A DNA stretch of 64,000 bases from Pseudomonas sp. R-28-1W-6 (GTDB lineage: Bacteria; Pseudomonadota; Gammaproteobacteria; Pseudomonadales; Pseudomonadaceae). Of this stretch, positions 57,413 through 64,000 are shown piece by piece. The notes below the pieces were generated by a model. That model was not told where the DNA came from. It did no database searches and saw only the letters and a list, made by a program, of their open reading frames with translations. The translations under genes were made by a program, and so were the position numbers. The DNA is taken from positions 248,001 to 312,000 of the forward strand of contig NZ_WELK01000002.1 of assembly GCF_009799925.1 (NCBI RefSeq), read 5' to 3'. The first letter of the stretch is position 1. Each line of letters opens with the position of its first letter.

Positions 57413-57985
57413 TCAGTTGAACAGCGACTTGAGGTCGACGTCGGCCTTCTCTGCGTCGCTGAACTCCAGCAGCTCGGCCGCCTGGAAGGCGAACAGGCGC
57501 GCGATGATCACGTCCGGGAACTGCTCGACGCGCACGTTGTTCAGGTTGACCGCCTCGTTGTACAGCTCGCGGCGATCGGCGATGGCGTTCTCCAGGCCGC
57601 TGATGCGCTGCTGCAGGTGCTGGAAGCTGTCGTTGGCCTTCAGATCCGGATAGTTCTCGGCGAGGGCGAACAGCTGCCCCAGGCCGGCACGCAGGCCGCT
57701 CTCGGCCTGGCCGAGGGCGCCGACATCGTGCTGCTCGCGGGCGCTGGCCACCGCATTGCGCGCGGCGATCACCCGCTCCAGGGTGGTGCGCTCGTGCTGC
57801 ATGTACTGCTTGCAGGTTTCCACCAGCTTGGGCAGCTCGTCGTGGCGCTGCTTGAGCAGCACATCGATGTTCGACCAGGCCTTGCTCACCCCGTGCTTGA
57901 GGCGCACCAGGCCGTTATACAGGCTCACCACCCAGACGGCGGCGAGGAACAGGACAACCAGAATGGCAACGACGGTCAGGCTCAT
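57413..57985 (-). CDS. lemA: LemA family protein
   Basis: 190 residues. N-terminal membrane helix (LTVVAILVVLFLAAVWVVSLYNGLV) with the conserved YN-LV-L motif, then a helical bundle (VSKAWSNIDVLLKQRHDELPKLVETCKQYM; ENYPDLKANDSFQHLQQRISGLENAIADRRELYNEAVNLNN). The family is not the LemA/GacS kinase, despite the name. AAGGAG lies before the ATG at 57985. Upstream partner of the GIDE/EF-hand gene. Confidence 0.93.
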   Translation of the reverse strand: MSLTVVAILVVLFLAAVWVVSLYNGLVRLKHGVSKAWSNIDVLLKQRHDELPKLVETCKQYMQHERTTLERVIAARNAVASAREQHDVGALGQAESGLRAGLGQLFALAENYPDLKANDSFQHLQQRISGLENAIADRRELYNEAVNLNNVRVEQFPDVIIARLFAFQAAELLEFSDAEKADVDLKSLFN

Positions 57986-58078
57986 GGGCAACGCTCCTTG
58001 TGGACTGCCGGCATTCTAGCGGCGCGCCGCGGCGAGCACAGTCCCAGCAGGTCACACGGCAGCGGAATAATTAGCCCT

Positions 58079-58107
58079 TTGCATAAAATGCAAATCTTTC
58101 GCATTAT
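58079..58107 (+). promoter_or_regulatory. Candidate promoter of the imelysin operon
   Basis: TTGCAT (-35, 58079-58084), 17-bp spacer, CATTAT (-10, 58102-58107). The -10 matches only four of six positions, but the Fur-like palindrome lies within this interval. Confidence 0.45.
58087..58105. promoter_or_regulatory. Putative Fur box
   Basis: 19-bp palindrome AATGCAAATCTTTCGCATT, close to Pseudomonas Fur sites. It covers the spacer and -10 of the candidate promoter, so iron-loaded Fur would block transcription. Confidence 0.6.
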
Positions 58108-58167
58108 TGCGCGGTTTCCAGGTGCAACTGCACTGCACTCCCATCTTCACAGGTAAAGGATCTCGCC

Positions 58168-59496
58168 ATGACTCGTATGCCCCTGGCCACCGCCAGCCTG
58201 CTGGCCCTCGCCATCGCCCTCGCCGGTTGCGGCGAAGAGCAGAAAGACGCCGCCGCGCCGCAAGCCACCGCGCCGGCCGCCGCCAGTAGCGCCGCCACCT
58301 TGAAAGTCGCCGATGCCGATGCCAAGGCCGTGGTCAGGCACTACGCCGACCTGGCCCTGGCCGTGTTCAGCGACGCCGCCAGCACCGGCAAGAACCTGCA
58401 GGTGGCCATCGACGCCCTGCTCGCCAACCCCAGCGACGCCACCCTGCAGGCCGCCCGCCAGGCCTGGCTGGCCGCCCGCGCGCCCTACATGCAGACCGAA
58501 GTGTTCCGCTTCGGCAACGCCGTGGTCGACGACTGGGAAGGCCAGCTGAACGCCTGGCCGCTGGACGAAGGCCTGATCGACTACGTCGCCGCCGACACCG
58601 CGCAAACCCAGGGCAACCCGGGCGCCACTGCCAACATCATCGCCAACACCTCGATCCAGGTCGGCGAAGACCGGCTCGACGTCGCCACCCTCACCCCCGA
58701 ACTGCTGGCCAGCCTGAACGAGCTGGGCGGTTCCGAGGCCAACGTCGCCACCGGCTACCACGCCATCGAGTTCCTCCTCTGGGGCCAGGACCTCAATGGC
58801 ACCGGCCCGGGCGCCGGCGCCCGCCCAGCCAGCGACTTCAGCGTCGGTGCCGGCGCCACCGGCGAGCACAACGAGCGCCGCCGCGCCTACCTGAAGGCCG
58901 CCACCGACCTGCTGGTCAGCGACCTCGACGCGATGGTCGTGCAGTGGCAAGCCGGCAACGCCGACAATTACCGCGCCAAGCTGGAAGCCGAGTCGGCCGA
59001 GAACGGCCTGCGCAAGATGCTGTTCGGCATGGGCAGCCTGTCCCTCGGCGAACTGGCCGGCGAGCGCATGAAAGTCGCCCTGGAAGCCAATTCCACCGAA
59101 GACGAGCACGACTGCTTCAGCGACAACACCCACAACTCGCACTTCTACAACGGCAAGGGCATCCGCAACGTCTACCTGGGCGAGTACCAGAAGGTCGACG
59201 GCACCACCCTGAGCGGCCCGAGCCTGTCGTCCCTGGTGGCCAAGGTCGACGCCGCCGCCGACAGCACCCTCAAGGCCGACCTGCAAACCACCGAAGCCAA
59301 GCTGCAGGCCCTGGTCGACAGCGCCAACAACGGCCAGCACTTCGACCAGCTGATCGCCGCCGACAACAAGGACGGCCAGCAGATCGTCCGCGACGCCATC
59401 GCCGCCCTGGTCACCCAGACCGGCGCCATCGAACAGGCCGCCGGCAAGCTGGGCATCAGCGAGCTGAACCCGGACACCGCCGACCACCAGTTCTGA
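58168..59496 (+). CDS. Imelysin-family lipoprotein (IcmP-like)
   Basis: 442 residues. Lipobox ALAGC (Cys20). The imelysin signature GxHxxE appears as GYHAIEFLLWGQD near 195; a second conserved stretch DEHDCFSDNTHNSHFYNGKGI lies near 311. P. aeruginosa homologue IcmP was described as an insulin-cleaving metalloprotease, but the fold is more like EfeO-type iron-binding proteins, and an iron-uptake role is likely. AAGGA precedes the ATG. A strong terminator follows. Confidence 0.9.
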   Translation: MTRMPLATASLLALAIALAGCGEEQKDAAAPQATAPAAASSAATLKVADADAKAVVRHYADLALAVFSDAASTGKNLQVAIDALLANPSDATLQAARQAWLAARAPYMQTEVFRFGNAVVDDWEGQLNAWPLDEGLIDYVAADTAQTQGNPGATANIIANTSIQVGEDRLDVATLTPELLASLNELGGSEANVATGYHAIEFLLWGQDLNGTGPGAGARPASDFSVGAGATGEHNERRRAYLKAATDLLVSDLDAMVVQWQAGNADNYRAKLEAESAENGLRKMLFGMGSLSLGELAGERMKVALEANSTEDEHDCFSDNTHNSHFYNGKGIRNVYLGEYQKVDGTTLSGPSLSSLVAKVDAAADSTLKADLQTTEAKLQALVDSANNGQHFDQLIAADNKDGQQIVRDAIAALVTQTGAIEQAAGKLGISELNPDTADHQF

Positions 59497-59514
59497 TACC
59501 CTCGGCACTGGCAG

Positions 59515-59546
59515 CGGATGCGCCCACCAGGCGCATCCGTTTTTTT
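59515..59546 (+). terminator. Terminator after the first imelysin gene
   Basis: CGGATGCGCC/GGCGCATCCG, perfect 10-bp stem, CACCA loop, then seven T. It separates the first imelysin gene from the following three-gene unit. Confidence 0.9.
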
Positions 59547-59732
59547 ATGGCCGGCCATCCCGCCCCGTTCGGGCCGTCGCCACGCGACATCAACAGTGCT
59601 TCCGGCAGTTTTCATGCCCGCCATCGATACCTGCGGCAGCGCGCCTCAGGCTGCAAACGCAAATCCCTCTTATTCGAATTCCATTAGCCTGCTAAGATTG
59701 CCCGCCTGATTCTCCGTTCAGGTTCGTGCTCG

Positions 59733-61148
59733 ATGCCCTTCCCGTTGCGCCCCTGTGTGCTTGCGCTGACCCTCAGCCTGGCCGCCTGTGAACAGGCGCC
59801 GCCACCGGCCGAGCCCGGCGAAGCCCTTTCCGCCGGCAGTGCCACGGTGCGCCAGGCCGACCAGAATGCCTTCTCCCAGCCCTCCGCCAACCTGAGCCCG
59901 TCGCGGCGCCTGGACTTCAGCGTGGGCAACAGTTTCTTCCGCAACCCCTGGGTCATCGCGCCGTCGACCACCACCGCACGCGACGGCCTGGGTCCGCTGT
60001 TCAACACCAACGCCTGCCAGAACTGCCACATCAAGGACGGCCGCGGTCATCCGCCCGAACCGGATGCCAGCACGGCAGCCTCCCTGCTGGTGCGCCTGTC
60101 GATTCCCGCGGACGACTCGCCTGCCCATGCCGAGCTGCTGCAGCGCCAGGGCGTGATCCCCGAGCCCGTCTATGGTGGCCAACTGCAGGACATGAGCAAC
60201 CCCGGGCATGCCCCGGAAGCCAGGGTGCGGGTGAGCTACAGCAGCGTGCCGGTACGCTTTGCCGACGGCAGCCAGGTCGAGTTGCGCCAGCCCAAGCTGG
60301 AACTCAGCCGCCTCGCCTATGGCGAGCTGCACCCGCAGACCCGGCTCTCCGCCCGCATCGCCCCGCCGATGATCGGCCTGGGCCTGCTCGAAGCCATCCC
60401 CGAAGCCGCCATCCTGGCCAATGCCGACCCCGAGGATCGCAACGCCGACGGCATCCGCGGCGTGCCCAACCGGGTCTGGGACCGGGCCCAGCAGCGCAGC
60501 GTGCTCGGCCGCTTCGGCTGGAAGGCCGGCCAGCCCGGCCTCAACCAGCAGAACGCCGAGGCCTTCGCCAACGACATGGGCCTGACCAGCAGCCTGATCG
60601 GCCAGGACAACTGCAGCCCGGCCCAGCTGGAATGCCGCGCCACAATCGACGGCGGGGCGCCGGAAGTCAGCGCCAGCATCCTCGCCAGCGTGCTGTTCTA
60701 CACCCGCAACCTCGGCGTCCCGGCCCGGCGCGACGTCGACCGCCTGGAGGTGCGCCGCGGCAAGCAGCTGTTCCACCAGGCCGGCTGCCAGCAGTGCCAC
60801 ACGCCGAGCTTCACCACCACCACCGCCGCAGCCGCCGAGCCGGAGCTGGCCAACCAGCTGATCCGCCCCTACAGCGACCTGCTGCTGCATGACATGGGTG
60901 ATGGCCTGGCCGACGGCCGCGACGAGTTCCAGGCCAACGGCCGCCAGTGGCGCACCGCGCCGCTGTGGGGCATCGGCCTGACCCAGGAGGTCAACGGCCA
61001 CACCCAGTACCTGCACGACGGCCGCGCGCGCAACCTGCTGGAGGCCATCCTCTGGCACGGCGGCGAGGCGCAGGCGGCGAAGAACCGGGTCCTCGATTTC
61101 GACGCCGAGCAGCGCAGCGCGCTGCTGGCCTTCCTCAATTCCCTCTAA
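59733..61148 (+). CDS. Di-heme c-type oxidoreductase lipoprotein (DUF1111)
   Basis: 471 residues. Lipobox LAAC (Cys19). Two haem c sites: C95-QN-C98-H99 and C352-QQ-C355-H356. The family has been labelled thiol oxidoreductase, without firm proof. Set between two imelysin proteins, a role in redox cycling of iron before uptake is an inference. It begins 187 bp after the terminator, so it should have its own promoter (TAAGAT at 59693-59698 is a weak -10 candidate). Confidence 0.9.
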   Translation: MPFPLRPCVLALTLSLAACEQAPPPAEPGEALSAGSATVRQADQNAFSQPSANLSPSRRLDFSVGNSFFRNPWVIAPSTTTARDGLGPLFNTNACQNCHIKDGRGHPPEPDASTAASLLVRLSIPADDSPAHAELLQRQGVIPEPVYGGQLQDMSNPGHAPEARVRVSYSSVPVRFADGSQVELRQPKLELSRLAYGELHPQTRLSARIAPPMIGLGLLEAIPEAAILANADPEDRNADGIRGVPNRVWDRAQQRSVLGRFGWKAGQPGLNQQNAEAFANDMGLTSSLIGQDNCSPAQLECRATIDGGAPEVSASILASVLFYTRNLGVPARRDVDRLEVRRGKQLFHQAGCQQCHTPSFTTTTAAAAEPELANQLIRPYSDLLLHDMGDGLADGRDEFQANGRQWRTAPLWGIGLTQEVNGHTQYLHDGRARNLLEAILWHGGEAQAAKNRVLDFDAEQRSALLAFLNSL

Positions 61149-61158
61149 GGAGAACGGC

Positions 61159-62220
61159 ATGATCCGCACGCCCCTCGCTGTCGCCCTGCTCGGCCTCGTC
61201 CTGGCCGCCTGCAGCCCGCAAGATCCCAGGCAGCTGGCCAGCACGGCGCTGACCGACGGCGTCCTGCTGCCGGCCTACGCCAGCTGGGACAAAAGCAACC
61301 AGCAACTGGCCGCCAGCGCCAAGGCCTTCTGCGCCGCCAGCCAGGACCTCGCCACGGCACGCCAGGCGCTGCACACCAGCATCGGCAGCTGGGCCGCCCT
61401 GCAGCCGCTGCTGGTCGGCCCGCTGGCCGAAGGCAACCAGGCCTGGCAGGTGCAGTTCTGGCCGGACAAGAAGAACCTGGTGCAGCGCCAGGTCGAGAGC
61501 CTGCTGAAGAGCAAGCCGCAGCTGACCCAGGCCGACCTGGACCAGGCCAGCGTGGTGGTCCAGGGGCTCACCGCCTACGAGTACGCGCTGTTCGATGGCG
61601 CCATCGACCTCGACCAGGCCGCGCAGAAAGCCCGTTACTGCCCGCTGCTGATCGCCATCGGCGAACACCAGGCGCAGCTCAGCGCCAGGGTACTCGGCCA
61701 GTGGCAGGCCCAGGACGGCATGGCCGCCCAGCTCAAAGCCTTCCCCAATGCCCGCTACGCGGAGGCCACGGAAGCCGTCGGCGAGCTGCTGCGCGCCCAG
61801 GTCAGCGCCCTCGACGGGCTGAAGAAGAAGCTCGGCACCGCCCTAGGCCGGCAGAGCAAGGGCTTGGCGCAGCCCTACCAGGCCGAGTTCTGGCGCAGCA
61901 ATGCCAGCCTGGCCAGCCTCGCCGCCAGCCTGGCCAGCGCCGAACGCGTCTGGCTCGGCGCCAACAACGACGGGATCAAGGTCCTGCTCGGCAGCGAGCA
62001 GGCCGACCTGGCCCGGCGCCTGGACGCCCAGTACGGCAGCACCCGCCAGTTGCTGGCCGCGCAGCAGCGCCCGCTCGGTGAACTGCTCGCCGACGACGCC
62101 GGCCGCCAGCAGCTGAACGCCTTCTACGACAGCCTCGACCAGCTGCACCGCCTGCACGAAGGCGAGCTGGCCAAGGCCCTCGGCATCCAGCTGGGCTTCA
62201 ACGCCCACGATGGTGACTGA
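61159..62220 (+). CDS. Second imelysin-family lipoprotein
   Basis: 353 residues. Lipobox LAAC (Cys18). Imelysin-like helical repeat protein (ALTDGVLLPAYASWDKSNQQLAASAKAFC; GLTAYEYALFDG takes the place of the GxHxxE segment, lacking the His). It starts 10 bp after the di-heme gene with AAGGAGA before the ATG. It probably forms a complex with, or a partner to, the di-heme protein. Confidence 0.87.
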   Translation: MIRTPLAVALLGLVLAACSPQDPRQLASTALTDGVLLPAYASWDKSNQQLAASAKAFCAASQDLATARQALHTSIGSWAALQPLLVGPLAEGNQAWQVQFWPDKKNLVQRQVESLLKSKPQLTQADLDQASVVVQGLTAYEYALFDGAIDLDQAAQKARYCPLLIAIGEHQAQLSARVLGQWQAQDGMAAQLKAFPNARYAEATEAVGELLRAQVSALDGLKKKLGTALGRQSKGLAQPYQAEFWRSNASLASLAASLASAERVWLGANNDGIKVLLGSEQADLARRLDAQYGSTRQLLAAQQRPLGELLADDAGRQQLNAFYDSLDQLHRLHEGELAKALGIQLGFNAHDGD

Positions 62221-63315
62221 ATGAAACGCAGAGCCTTCCTCGGCCTCACTGGCGCCGCCCTCGCCGCCGCCTCCCTGGGCGGCTGGAAACTGCTCAGCCA
62301 CGGCCAGCAACCCCTGCTGCTGTCGGCCCGCGACGACGGCGACGGCCAGCACTACGCCGTCGGTTACCGCCTGGACGGCAGCAAGGCCTTCGCCACGCCG
62401 GTCGCCGAACGCTGCCACGACGTGGTACCGCACCCGACCCAGCCGCTGGCCGTGTTCGTCGGCCGCCGGCCGAGCCGCGAGAGCTACCTGATCGACACCC
62501 GCGACGGCCGCCTGCTGCAGACCCTGGCCGCCGCGGACGAGCGCCACTTCTACGGCCACGGCCTGTTCCACCAGGCCGGCGAGCTGTTCTACAGCACCGA
62601 GAACGACACCTCGCAGCCGGGCCGTGGCGTGCTCGGCGTCTATCGCCTGCAGAACAACCGGCTGCAGCGCATCGGCGAGCACTCCACCCACGGCATCGGC
62701 CCGCACCAACTGCTCTGGCTGCCCGGCGGCGAAAGCCTGGTGGTGGCCAACGGCGGCATCCGCACCGAGGCCGACAGCCGGGTGATGATGAACCTGCAGG
62801 CCATGGAGCCCAGCCTGGTGCTGATGCGGCGCGACGGCACGCTGCTCAGCAAGGAACAGCTGCCGCAGCAGATGAACAGCGTGCGCCACCTGGCCGTGGC
62901 CAGCGACGGCACCATCGTCTCCGGCCAGCAGTACGAAGGCGACCCGCTGGACGCCGCGCCCCTGCTGGCGATCAAACGCCCCGGCCAGCCCTTCCAGGCC
63001 TTCCCCCTGGGCGAGGCGCAGCGCGCGGCGATGCACCAGTACACCGCCAGCCTGGCCATCCACGACGACTTGCGCCTACTGGCCCTGACCGCACCGCGCG
63101 GCAACCGTTTCTTCATCTGGAACCTGGACAGCAGCGAGCTGCTGCTCGACGCCCCGCTGCCGGATTGCGCCGGGGTCGGCGCGGTCAGCGAGGGTTTCGT
63201 CGTCACCTCCGGTCAGGGCCGCTGCCGCCTGTACGACTGCCGCACCACGCCGATCGCCGCCCACCCGCTGCAGCTGCCGGCCGGGTTGTGGGACAACCAC
63301 CTGCGCCTGGCCTAA
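62221..63315 (+). CDS. DUF1513 protein with Tat-like signal
   Basis: 364 residues. N-terminal KRRAFLGLTGAALAAASLGG is a twin-arginine-type export signal. The rest appears to be a beta-propeller-like secreted protein (HDVVPHPTQPLAVFVGRRPSRESYLIDT; FYSTENDTSQPGRGVLGVYRL; STHGIGPHQLLWLPGGESLVVANGGI). Its ATG follows the stop of the second imelysin gene without a gap. Last gene of the iron-related set; function unknown. Confidence 0.87.
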   Translation: MKRRAFLGLTGAALAAASLGGWKLLSHGQQPLLLSARDDGDGQHYAVGYRLDGSKAFATPVAERCHDVVPHPTQPLAVFVGRRPSRESYLIDTRDGRLLQTLAAADERHFYGHGLFHQAGELFYSTENDTSQPGRGVLGVYRLQNNRLQRIGEHSTHGIGPHQLLWLPGGESLVVANGGIRTEADSRVMMNLQAMEPSLVLMRRDGTLLSKEQLPQQMNSVRHLAVASDGTIVSGQQYEGDPLDAAPLLAIKRPGQPFQAFPLGEAQRAAMHQYTASLAIHDDLRLLALTAPRGNRFFIWNLDSSELLLDAPLPDCAGVGAVSEGFVVTSGQGRCRLYDCRTTPIAAHPLQLPAGLWDNHLRLA

Positions 63316-63365
63316 GCCCCGCGCCGTGATGCCCCACATGGCCCTGTGCAGGCTCAAGGCCGACC

Positions 63366-63371
63366 TATAAT
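63366..63371 (+). promoter_or_regulatory. -10 element upstream of the chemoreceptor gene
   Basis: Perfect TATAAT; the -35 at normal spacing (CCTGTG) is poor. Would give a leader of about 118 nt. The gap 63316-63495 holds no gene. Confidence 0.4.
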
Positions 63372-63495
63372 GAGCGCACGCCCGCATCCCTGCCGGCCTG
63401 CTGTCACCGGCATTGCGTTGCCGGGTGATAAGGATATCCGCAGCCCCGGCGCCCACACAGGCACCGGTGGCCATTACCCCGAAGAGGTCCCCCCC

Positions 63496-64000
63496 ATGTT
63501 GCAAAAGTCCCTGCGCGCGCAGATTCTCGCCCTGCTCGGCGGTAGCCTGGTGCTGATCCTGATCACCGCCCTGGCCTGCTTCAGCTTCCTCTCCGGCGGC
63601 ATGCAGGCCTACCGCGGCCTGCTCGACGGCCCGGTGGAGGCCACCCGCCTGATCGATGCGGCCAACGTCGAGTTCAAGATCCAGGTGCAGGAGTGGAAGA
63701 ACGTCCTGCTGCGCGGCCGCGACAGCGCCAATCTGGACAAGTACTGGGGCCAGTTCGAGGCCCAGGAACGCAAGGTGCAGGACACCCTGGGCCAGCTGGC
63801 GCAGATCGCCGCCGATGATCCGGCCCTGAAAGCCCAGGTCGAGCGCCTGCGCAGCGAGCACCAGAGCCTCGGCGCCAACTACCGCAAGGGCCGCGACGCC
63901 TTCATCGCCGCTGCTGGCGATGCCGCCGTCGGCGATGCCGCGGTCAAGGGCATCGACCGCGCGGCCAGCGAGCAGATGAGCGCCCTGGTCAAGCAGCTCC
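63496..64000 (+). CDS. Methyl-accepting chemotaxis protein, 3' end cut by window edge
   Basis: 168 codons present. MLQKSLRAQILALLGGSLVLILITALACFSFL is the first membrane helix of a chemoreceptor; the following periplasmic part (AYRGLLDGPVEATRLIDAANVEFKIQVQEWKNVLLRGRD) resembles the four-helix-bundle ligand domain common in Pseudomonas receptors. HAMP and signalling domains would lie beyond the window. AAGAGG is eight bases before the ATG. Confidence 0.88.
   Translation, partial: MLQKSLRAQILALLGGSLVLILITALACFSFLSGGMQAYRGLLDGPVEATRLIDAANVEFKIQVQEWKNVLLRGRDSANLDKYWGQFEAQERKVQDTLGQLAQIAADDPALKAQVERLRSEHQSLGANYRKGRDAFIAAAGDAAVGDAAVKGIDRAASEQMSALVKQL

Overview
The window is G+C-rich chromosomal DNA of a gammaproteobacterium of the genus Pseudomonas. 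Gene content and order follow the P. aeruginosa PA3743-PA3816 and PA3818-PA3823 neighbourhoods as I remember them, with an iron-related block resembling PA4370-PA4373 at the right end. No species call is made. Nearly all of the sequence is housekeeping. I see no phage, plasmid, CRISPR, toxin-antitoxin or defence locus, and no insertion-sequence transposase.

Layout. 1-3041 (minus): trmD (partial), rimM, rpsP and ffh. 3182-12397: small mixed transcription units, comprising a cytochrome-assembly-like membrane protein, a CorC-type CBS protein that has lost its membrane domain, an SGNH hydrolase coupled to purT, a gamma carbonic anhydrase, two Nudix hydrolases, an L,D-transpeptidase, a dead ohrR remnant, a short NIF3/CutA-like protein and a two-cluster CDGSH protein. 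12490-23308: purL, mltF, tadA with a CumA-like multicopper oxidase, and guaBA. 23405-31142: a zinc-ribbon protein, xseA, an M23 peptidase, leuA with a leader peptide, a periplasmic binding protein, an omega-amidase and an aminotransferase.

31302-47109 is one long minus-strand block. In transcription order it runs cysE, the ISC iron-sulfur operon (iscR-S-U-A-hscB-hscA-fdx-iscX), ndk, rlmN, pilF, rodZ, ispG, hisS, yfgM, bamB and der. IscR-type operators lie upstream of iscR. The ISC products supply clusters to neighbours such as RlmN and IspG. trmJ (minus) and suhB (plus) diverge at 47.9 kb. 48905-55161 holds a glycine-zipper protein, secF-secD-yajC (protein export) and tgt-queA (queuosine).

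55271-57985 holds tRNA-Leu(CAA), a cold-shock protein with a long 5' leader, an RDD membrane protein and a lemA plus GIDE/EF-hand pair. 58168-63315 is a probably Fur-controlled set: imelysin lipoprotein, di-heme oxidoreductase, second imelysin and DUF1513 protein. The window ends inside a chemoreceptor gene.

No clearly new multi-gene system was found. The points most worth a second look are the CorC protein without DUF21, the CDGSH protein in which Cys replaces the His ligand, the 140-bp inverted-repeat element abutting mltF, the leuA leader peptide, the LemA/GIDE/EF-hand pair, the back-to-back IscR boxes, and a Fur box lying inside a promoter.
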